7,326 bases of DNA from Flavobacteriales bacterium UBA1820. GTDB lineage: Bacteria > Bacteroidota > Bacteroidia > Flavobacteriales > UBA1820. The stretch spans positions 21,912-29,237 of the forward strand of contig DCEW01000073.1 in assembly GCA_002314265.1 (NCBI GenBank), in the 5' to 3' direction. Below the pieces are notes generated by a model that saw nothing but the letters and a program-made list of their open reading frames with translations, was not told the origin of the DNA and ran no database searches. The position numbers and the translations under genes were made by a program. Of this stretch, positions 1-5,292 are shown piece by piece; position 1 is the stretch's first letter, and each line of letters begins with the position of its first letter.

Positions 1-53
1 CGGGGAAATGCCCGTCCGGACGACCTGCCTTAAAACACGTTGCTTTCTCGCCG

Positions 54-2339
54 CTACGAACGGAGCGCTTCGTCCTCCTCGTGCTGCATATGGGTCTTGT
101 CGAAAAGCGCGGCAAAACCCGAAAGAGCATAGAGTACACGCTTGACTTCGAACATCATACCGAAATAAAGGTTGGTATTGCGGCGGGAGAACTCCTTGTT
201 TTCCCCGATCCGGTCGGCTTCCTTGGCCATGATGCGGTCGATGTCGTCACTGAGGGAAAGGATTATCTCCCGCAGAGCAATCACCTGGCTGTAATCGTTC
301 TCGCGGATCGCATCGGTCATCTCGCCGAAGAGGGTATCCAACCGTTTCCCGATGGTTACCAAAGTCTCCTTGCGGTACTGGATCAACGGCTTGTGGTTGT
401 TGTCCAGATGCTCGAAGGCCGAAGAAGCGATCACCGACACCGATTCGGTGAGTGCCACCAGGTACGAGAGACTCTTGACAAAATACGCCGCATGAGGGCC
501 GTTGATGTCCTCCGAGGAACGGATCATGTAGAATGTCGAAAAACGCAGTTTCTTGACGTTTTCTTCCAAGCGGGACGACGCTTTCTGCGCATTGGAAAGC
601 ACCGAACGGCTGTGCATGTACAATCCCTTGATCACCTGATCGGTCAGACGCATCGAATCGATCATCACGTCGGAGAGTTTCATGTCGAAGGCCCGCTCGG
701 CAGCTGCTGCACTGGGATACTCCACCTGCATGTCCATCGAAACCTCCGGAGCAGTCTTGCGGGCCAGTTTCTTGAACAGTTTCACGGCGACGACCGTCAT
801 GCCCGCCACGATGATGATGGGTATGATGGCCTTGACACCGATCACCTTGAGCAGCAGCGCCAACGAGGCCGCCGAAAGGAAAGCAATGAGCGCCGTAGCA
901 AACCACCCAAGGATCACCCGTACCGTACCTGACACCCGATATACCGCACTTTCCAACCCCCAAGCCCGGTCGGCCAGCGAAGTACCCATGGCAACCATGA
1001 AAGTGGTATAGGTCGTACTCAAAGGCAAGGTACTGTTCGTTCCCATCGAGATGATGATAGCCGGCACCACCACATTGACCGAAGCACGCACCAAGTCGAA
1101 TGCCGGCACATCCCGATGTTTGAGATCCTTGACATACGGGCGGTCGAAACGCCCTTCGATATGCTCCCGGATACGAGAGGGCAACAAATAGGTAAGTCCT
1201 CGTCCTACATACACCGAAGCGCGCACCATCAGTTTGGAAATGGTATTGGGACGAAAACGTTCCTCGGCGCTTTCCGTACGGGCAAGATCTACCGTAGTCT
1301 TAAGTACGTTGTGTGCCTTGCGGGAAAATATCAAGGACAGCATCATGATCACGCCTGCGATAATGAGGATAAACAGCGGCGTCTTCACATCCGTATTGAG
1401 CACATCCATGTACATGTTGATATCCCCTGTTTGGCTGTATGCCTCATACGCTCCAAAAGAAGCCAGCGGAACACCAATAAAATTGACCAAGTCATTGCCC
1501 GCAAAGGCCATCGCCAGGGCGAAGGTTCCGGAAAGCACGATCACCTTCAAGATATTGATCTTGAACACCGACACCAGCAGCTGCGAAACGAGGGTGAAAA
1601 AAACAAAGCATATCAGCATCAACAGCATCGAATGCGTTCCGATCCATGCCTTGGCCGCCGGAGGAATGATGGTCGTGCCTTTTGCCCCCTTGAGCAACAA
1701 ATAAAACACGATCGCCGTCAGAGCCACTCCACCGATCAGACCTCCCCAATACTTCAGCCGCTGACTGTAATTGAACGTCAGCATAAAACGAACCAGCCAC
1801 TGTATCACCACTCCTGCGACAAAGGCGATAATCACCACAGCAAATATTCCCGTAATCATCGGGATAGTTTTCTCATAGTTGATATAATCACCCAAAGTGG
1901 GCAAATCTCCCATAAAGGTAAGGAACGAGGGGACATCTTCCGCCCCGACCACCTTGAATACCGACATGGCTACCGAAGCTCCCAGCAGTTCGAATACCAT
2001 CGACACGGTTGTGGAGGTCGGCAATCCCAAGGTATTGAAGACATCCAACAAGATAACGTCGGTAATCATCACCGCCAGATAAATCATGATCACCTCCTCG
2101 AACATGAACATTTCGGGATGAAAAATGCCTCGGCGCGCTATTTCCATCATACCGTTGGAAAATACCGCGCCAAGAATAATGCCTACGGAGGCCACTACGA
2201 TGATAAACTTGAAAGAAGCGGCTCTGGATCCGACCGCCGACCCGATAAAATTGACCGCGTCGTTGCTTACTCCCACGATGAGGTCCAGCACGGCCAATGT
2301 CCCCATCAACACCATCAGAAAGAGAAAGATATCGTTCAT
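54..2339 (-). CDS. PiT-family inorganic phosphate transporter with C-terminal PhoU-like domain
   Basis: This 761-residue inner-membrane protein is predicted to import inorganic phosphate by ion-coupled symport. It has the inverted-repeat architecture of the PiT/SLC20 family. The first signature is GVSNDAVNFIG (residues 23-33), followed by LGLPTSTTVSM (104-114). The second is FAGNDLVNFIG (279-289), followed by STLPLSTTYTTF (436-447). About ten or more hydrophobic segments lie between residues 3 and 520. A charged insertion (about 340-415) separates the second signature from its PTSTT-like partner. Residues about 540-750 are soluble, helical and charged, and look like a PhoU-type domain fused to the permease. 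E. coli PitA is about 500 residues, so the extra length is mainly this tail and the insertion. The ATG at 2339 begins directly with the first membrane helix. No convincing Bacteroidota promoter or Pho-type operator was found in the AT-rich leader. The fold assignment is firm from the motifs; proton versus sodium coupling cannot be told. Confidence 0.93.
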   Translation of the reverse strand: MNDIFLFLMVLMGTLAVLDLIVGVSNDAVNFIGSAVGSRAASFKFIIVVASVGIILGAVFSNGMMEIARRGIFHPEMFMFEEVIMIYLAVMITDVILLDVFNTLGLPTSTTVSMVFELLGASVAMSVFKVVGAEDVPSFLTFMGDLPTLGDYINYEKTIPMITGIFAVVIIAFVAGVVIQWLVRFMLTFNYSQRLKYWGGLIGGVALTAIVFYLLLKGAKGTTIIPPAAKAWIGTHSMLLMLICFVFFTLVSQLLVSVFKINILKVIVLSGTFALAMAFAGNDLVNFIGVPLASFGAYEAYSQTGDINMYMDVLNTDVKTPLFILIIAGVIMMLSLIFSRKAHNVLKTTVDLARTESAEERFRPNTISKLMVRASVYVGRGLTYLLPSRIREHIEGRFDRPYVKDLKHRDVPAFDLVRASVNVVVPAIIISMGTNSTLPLSTTYTTFMVAMGTSLADRAWGLESAVYRVSGTVRVILGWFATALIAFLSAASLALLLKVIGVKAIIPIIIVAGMTVVAVKLFKKLARKTAPEVSMDMQVEYPSAAAAERAFDMKLSDVMIDSMRLTDQVIKGLYMHSRSVLSNAQKASSRLEENVKKLRFSTFYMIRSSEDINGPHAAYFVKSLSYLVALTESVSVIASSAFEHLDNNHKPLIQYRKETLVTIGKRLDTLFGEMTDAIRENDYSQVIALREIILSLSDDIDRIMAKEADRIGENKEFSRRNTNLYFGMMFEVKRVLYALSGFAALFDKTHMQHEEDEALRS

Positions 2340-2470
2340 TACGCATCGGTTTGATTCACGGTACTAAATAACGGCTTTTCTTTTAAGTATTTTTTAAGAG
2401 TATGTTTCCAAAATGTTAAATTCCCCTCCCGCATACACCCGTCGAAAGCAAAACACTTCCTTATACCATA

Positions 2471-2502
2471 CAAAACAGGGGCCGTGAAAAACACGGTCCC
2501 TG
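2471..2502 (-). terminator. Rho-independent terminator after the KASIII-like gene
   Basis: Arms at 2476-2486 and 2492-2502 form an 11-position stem around a 5-nt loop (2487-2491). On the minus strand the structure is followed by TTTTGT. It lies about 40 nt past the stop of the gene at 2543. On the minus-strand RNA the stem holds one internal A-C mismatch; on the plus strand the same position is a G-U wobble. The plus-strand side has no T-run, so the terminator is assigned to leftward transcription. Confidence 0.75.
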
Positions 2503-2542
2503 CACACTTAACACAACTGTTTTCAATATGTAAACAAAAAAC

Positions 2543-3643
2543 TTACTTCCAATTGTCCGGGAAACGATAGATCACCGCATTGATGCTCATCCCGGCTCCT
2601 ACCGAGGTAAGGATCACGTTGTCGCCCGCATGGAAACGATGCTCGGGAAGCTGCTCGCGAGCGATCAGATCGTACAAGGTAGGAATGGTGGCTACCGAGG
2701 AATTGCCCAGGAAAGAAAGACTCATCGGCATGAACTCCTTGCTCTCCTTCTTGCAACCCGGATAGAGCCGCCGCAGACGGATGAACACCGCCTCGTCCAT
2801 CTTTTCGTTGGCCTGGTGAATGATCATCTTGGCCATTTCATCCAGCGTCAATCCTGCCTGGTCAAGTGCCGACTTGATCGCCCCGGGGACGTTGCGCAAC
2901 ACGTATTCGTACACCTTGCGACCGGCCATGCGGATCACCGTACGCCGCGGTCCCGGATAGTTCGGATTGACACTCGGCCCCCCTTTGAGGTAGTCGGACT
3001 CCTCACCCGTATCGGAAAGGGTTGCGGTGGAAAGCACTCCGTATTTCTTGTCGGACTCCTCGCCCGTGAGCACCACCGCCCCGGCACCGTCCGAGAAGAT
3101 CATCTGGTCGCGGTCGTGCGGGTCGCAGATGCGGGAAAGCGTATCGCTGCCCACCACCAAAACATTGTGAGCCAGACGCGCCTGTATGAGATGGTGTGCC
3201 AGAATCACTCCTTGCACCCATCCGGGGCAACCGAAAATCATGTCGTAAGGGATGCAATGACGATTCTTGATGCCCAGTTTGTGTTTGACCCGTGCGCTGA
3301 CCGAGGGAACCATTTCGCTGCAATAGGTCGTCTCGGGAATATCGGCATAGTTGTGGGCCACGATCACATAATCGAGAGTCTCCGGATCGCCTCCCCACGC
3401 CTCGATCGCCCGGCGAGCCGCCTCGGCCGCCATATCGGAATTGTTTACCCCGTCTTCTACGTAGCGGCGTTCGGTAATGCCGACCAGCTCCCGGAATTTT
3501 TCAACGATGTCTTCGTTGGTGCGTTCGATGCGTTTCCCGTCCGTATCGTAAAACTCGGTCGAGAGGAAATGATCGTTCTTCACCACCCGGGGCGGCAGGT
3601 AACAGCCCGAACCGGCGATGACCGTGTTAAGATGTTTTTCCAT
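2543..3643 (-). CDS. Beta-ketoacyl-ACP synthase III-like (FabH family) condensing enzyme
   Basis: This cytoplasmic thiolase-fold enzyme of 366 residues is predicted to perform a decarboxylative Claisen condensation, or an acyl transfer, on acyl-CoA/ACP substrates. The expected Cys-His-Asn triad is visible: C139 in FGCPGWVQG, H276 in IIHQANEKMD, and N314 in FLGNSSVATIP. The C-terminal glycine-rich strand is SVGAGMSIN (347-355). It is about 50 residues longer than E. coli FabH (317 aa). The cysteine context (GCPGW rather than ACAGF) and GNSSVA (rather than GNTSAA) point to a specialised paralogue rather than the housekeeping initiator, which I infer lies elsewhere. I chose the ATG at 3643: it begins with the typical MEKHLNTVIAGSG start and lies 19 bp after the upstream regulator stops. 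An in-frame start at 3703 would run back into that regulator. The gene is co-transcribed with the TetR gene and ends before a hairpin terminator. The substrate is unknown. Confidence 0.9.
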   Translation of the reverse strand: MEKHLNTVIAGSGCYLPPRVVKNDHFLSTEFYDTDGKRIERTNEDIVEKFRELVGITERRYVEDGVNNSDMAAEAARRAIEAWGGDPETLDYVIVAHNYADIPETTYCSEMVPSVSARVKHKLGIKNRHCIPYDMIFGCPGWVQGVILAHHLIQARLAHNVLVVGSDTLSRICDPHDRDQMIFSDGAGAVVLTGEESDKKYGVLSTATLSDTGEESDYLKGGPSVNPNYPGPRRTVIRMAGRKVYEYVLRNVPGAIKSALDQAGLTLDEMAKMIIHQANEKMDEAVFIRLRRLYPGCKKESKEFMPMSLSFLGNSSVATIPTLYDLIAREQLPEHRFHAGDNVILTSVGAGMSINAVIYRFPDNWK

Positions 3644-3662
3644 GATGATTTGTTGGATCGCT

Positions 3663-4265
3663 TTATTCTTGATTGTCTTCTTCTCCCGTGTAACGCAAGG
3701 CATCCCAACATGCCCGACAAGCCTGACGGATACGGTTTTCGGTCAGTTGTTGGTTGTGGTCGATGTGCAATTTGGCCATCTCGATGATCGGTCCGCGCGA
3801 AACGGCGATGATGGTGTACAGAGGCAGGTCCTTGATCAGCTTTTTCTTCTTGCCCTCGATGAAGAAACGGAGCACCGGACTGAGAATCCGCAAACCCGAC
3901 ACGCGCACCAAGTGCTGCATGTACCCCGAATGGCGGTGCTGCTCGGCATACTGGAACTCGTCCGGATGGTGAATGTAGTAGTGCGTCATGTTGAGCCACA
4001 TCAGTTCGAAACGATCCCGATAGGGCATTGCCTCGTCATAACCGCGCAACATGGCCTGGATGACCTTTTCCTGGATCTCCTGCATGAGGGTGAAGATCAG
4101 GTCGTCCTTGCTCTTGAAATAACGGTAGATCGTGCCCGCCCCGATCCCGGCGTCCTCGGCGATCATGGCCATCGAGGTGCCGTGGAATCCGTAGGTGGAT
4201 ACCAGAAACAGCGTACTGTCGAGGATTGCCTTGTATTTGTCTCCCCTTACCGTCTTCTGACTCAT
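3663..4265 (-). CDS. TetR/AcrR-family transcriptional regulator
   Basis: This is a 200-residue DNA-binding repressor of typical TetR size. The N-terminal helix-turn-helix is textbook: residues 10-27 form the first helix (YKAILDSTLFLVSTYGF), then GTSMAMIAEDAGIGAGTIY (29-47) supplies the helix-turn-helix itself, followed by RYFKSKDDL (48-56). Residues 60-195 are the all-helical ligand and dimerisation domain, with histidine- and tyrosine-rich stretches (YYIHH, 96-100; YAEQHRHSGY, 106-115). It is the first gene of a leftward operon, 19 bp ahead of a KASIII-like enzyme, so a fatty-acyl or acyl-CoA type effector is a reasonable inference. A perfect-armed inverted repeat 14 to 29 bp ahead of the start codon overlaps the predicted transcription start, which suggests negative autoregulation. 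The effector cannot be read from the sequence. Confidence 0.93.
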   Translation of the reverse strand: MSQKTVRGDKYKAILDSTLFLVSTYGFHGTSMAMIAEDAGIGAGTIYRYFKSKDDLIFTLMQEIQEKVIQAMLRGYDEAMPYRDRFELMWLNMTHYYIHHPDEFQYAEQHRHSGYMQHLVRVSGLRILSPVLRFFIEGKKKKLIKDLPLYTIIAVSRGPIIEMAKLHIDHNQQLTENRIRQACRACWDALRYTGEEDNQE

Positions 4266-4278
4266 AGGCCTTTAGCGC

Positions 4279-4294
4279 GAATGAACATTCATTC
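4279..4294. promoter_or_regulatory. Putative TetR operator (FadR-type inverted repeat)
   Basis: GAATGA-ACAT-TCATTC has 6-bp perfect arms and a 4-bp centre. It lies between the predicted -7 box (4297-4304) and the ATG of the TetR gene, over the likely transcription start. The arms match the inner part of the published Bacillus-type FadR consensus TGAATGA-N4-TCATTCA, except for the outermost base on each side. Use by the adjacent regulator is inferred from position and symmetry. Confidence 0.65.
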
Positions 4295-4296
4295 CG

Positions 4297-4328
4297 CAAT
4301 ATTACGCAGAATTGCCGGTCCCGACAAA
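4297..4328 (-). promoter_or_regulatory. Bacteroidota-type promoter of the TetR-KASIII operon
   Basis: Read on the minus strand, a TTTG -33 element (4328-4325) is followed by a 20-nt spacer and the -7 element TAATATTG (4304-4297). The -7 element differs from TAnnTTTG at one position. The predicted start of transcription is around 4290-4291, inside the inverted repeat at 4279-4294, giving a leader of about 25 nt before the ATG at 4265. Confidence 0.6.
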
Positions 4329-4354
4329 TATTCCCGGCATTTTTTATGTACTGC

Positions 4355-4385
4355 TTTGATATTTCCTTTTGGATTATTATATTTG
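4355..4385 (+). promoter_or_regulatory. Bacteroidota-type promoter of the two plus-strand envelope genes
   Basis: TTTG at 4355-4358, a 19-nt spacer and TATATTTG at 4378-4385 match the Bacteroidota sigma-ABfr consensus (TTTG-N19-21-TAnnTTTG) exactly. Transcription should start near 4392, leaving a leader of about 20 nt that is A/T-rich and lacks a Shine-Dalgarno motif before the ATG at 4413. It diverges from the TetR promoter without overlapping it, so the operator at 4279-4294 (about 60 bp upstream) need not control it. Confidence 0.72.
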
Positions 4386-4412
4386 TAAGTAAATCATTTC
4401 ATTTGTCAAAAC

Positions 4413-4820
4413 ATGACACAGGACAACCTCGGTTGGGGACAATTCATTCTCTCGCTGGTAGGCGTACTGGGACTGCGGGAACTCGCCCCGGTGATCTTCT
4501 CCGCCCTTTTCCGCCGGAAGGAGGACGTGGAGTCCACCCGGATCGAAAACTCGGCGCGTCTGGCCGCCGCCTCGCGCGAACAAATCCTCTTTCTCAAGGA
4601 CAGCCTGCGCGAAGCCTACGCCGAGATGGACAAAATGCAGGACGACCTCAATGCCAAGCGCGCCCACATCAACGAGTTGTCCCGAAAACTGTACAACATC
4701 GAACTGGAAGTCCAACTGATGCGCCGCCGCAGCGACCGGCTCTGCTGCACCAATACCTCCTGCCCCTCCCGGGAAGTTCCCCCGAGCCAACCGGAGAGCG
4801 CCAAAACCGAAAAAGCATGA
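4413..4820 (+). CDS. Small membrane-anchored coiled-coil protein, phage holin/lysis-partner-like (unknown function)
   Basis: I do not recognise a named family for this 135-residue protein. Residues about 10-33 (starting QFILSLVGVLGL and ending VIFSALF) form one hydrophobic, glycine-containing membrane segment interrupted by a charged RE pair. A basic RRK follows. Residues about 38-108 are highly charged with heptad-like spacing, most likely one long coiled coil (for example REAYAEMDKMQDDLNAKRA, 66-84). A cysteine cluster, C111-C112-x4-C117, comes next, then a proline/glutamate-rich tail. The gene overlaps the next one by 4 nt (ATGA), so the two are probably translationally coupled. Small membrane/coiled-coil proteins directly ahead of a lipoprotein occur in lysis regions of Bacteroidales prophages; that comparison is from memory and context, and is inference. 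Alternatives are a scaffold or tether partner of the downstream lipoprotein. The coding call is supported by the promoter, the coupled overlap and coherent composition. Confidence 0.78.
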   Translation: MTQDNLGWGQFILSLVGVLGLRELAPVIFSALFRRKEDVESTRIENSARLAAASREQILFLKDSLREAYAEMDKMQDDLNAKRAHINELSRKLYNIELEVQLMRRRSDRLCCTNTSCPSREVPPSQPESAKTEKA

Positions 4821-5263
4821 AAACACCCCAAATATTGCTCCTCGCGATCCTCGCGCTGGCAGCCTCCGGTTGCCGCGTCAAAAAAGAAACGCTTCACCGG
4901 CAGCAAAGCACTCGTTTGCAGATGGAAAACCTCCGGAAAGACTCGCTCTTTACCCTCGCGCACATGCGCTCCGGAGGGGAACTCCGCATCCACATCGACG
5001 AAACCACCCGCGAGAAAGACACCTTGGGGCGCACCCTGCGGGAAACGGTCCGTCGCTACCACCTCCAGCAACAGGATTCCTCGCAGCAATCCCTCCGGCG
5101 GGAACGCAACGGAGAGACATTTTCCATACAAAAAGAGGAAACACAAGCCGAGGCCCGATCGGAACTCGCAGCCGATCCACCCATGCGCGGATTCTGGACG
5201 GGGATCCTCGCCTTGCTCGCAGGTGCGGCAGGATGGGTATTGCGGGGTGTACTGCGAAAATAA
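4817..5263 (+). CDS. Lipoprotein with C-terminal transmembrane helix, unimolecular-spanin-like architecture
   Basis: This 148-residue protein starts with a lipoprotein signal peptide (basic K2, hydrophobic 6-16, lipobox ASGC with lipidation at C19). It ends with a second hydrophobic helix (about residues 125-145, GFWTGILALLAGAAGWVL) and a basic tail RGVLRK. The ~105 residues between are charged and glutamine-rich (GGELRIHIDETTREKDTLG, 53-71, and YHLQQQDSSQQ, 81-91). Residues after the lipidated cysteine (RVKKE) are basic and lack the acidic surface-export signal of Bacteroidota lipoproteins, which predicts retention on the periplasmic side. An outer-membrane lipid anchor plus a C-terminal inner-membrane helix is the layout of phage u-spanins such as T1 gp11 (131 aa), which fuse the two membranes at lysis. 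The start at 4817 is chosen because it gives the signal peptide and a 4-nt coupling overlap; the frame is open much further upstream but without sensible protein. A host tether is the main alternative. Confidence 0.82.
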   Translation: MKTPQILLLAILALAASGCRVKKETLHRQQSTRLQMENLRKDSLFTLAHMRSGGELRIHIDETTREKDTLGRTLRETVRRYHLQQQDSSQQSLRRERNGETFSIQKEETQAEARSELAADPPMRGFWTGILALLAGAAGWVLRGVLRK

Positions 5264-5292
5264 CTGTCAGGCGATACAAACGATACGATCGC

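Noticed and set aside
1..53. Hairpin CGGG-GAAATG-CCCG and palindrome GTCCGGAC after the transporter gene, as a terminator
   Set aside because: Four-base stem cut off by the window edge and no T-run visible on the minus strand; cannot be supported.
1116..2354. Long open frame (412 codons) on the plus strand, opposite the phosphate transporter
   Set aside because: Its product is rich in His, Gln and Arg with no recognisable domain, and it is exactly antisense to a well-formed membrane protein; a mirror frame of GC-biased codons.
2340..2420. Promoter or Pho-box upstream of the phosphate transporter
   Set aside because: A TTTG is present, but the best -7 candidates at the right distance (such as TACTTAAA) match only about half of the consensus; no repeated Pho-type operator was seen.
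3644..3703. Earlier in-frame ATG for the KASIII-like gene
   Set aside because: It would overlap the end of the TetR gene by about 40 nt and add 20 residues with no family counterpart.
2630..3787. Plus-strand open frame (385 codons) opposite the KASIII-like gene
   Set aside because: Low-complexity His/Arg-rich translation crossing the junction of two clear minus-strand genes; antisense shadow.
4346..4816. Upstream extension of the lipoprotein frame
   Set aside because: Open by chance through the preceding gene; the translation has no domain, and using it would bury the signal peptide and lipobox inside the protein.
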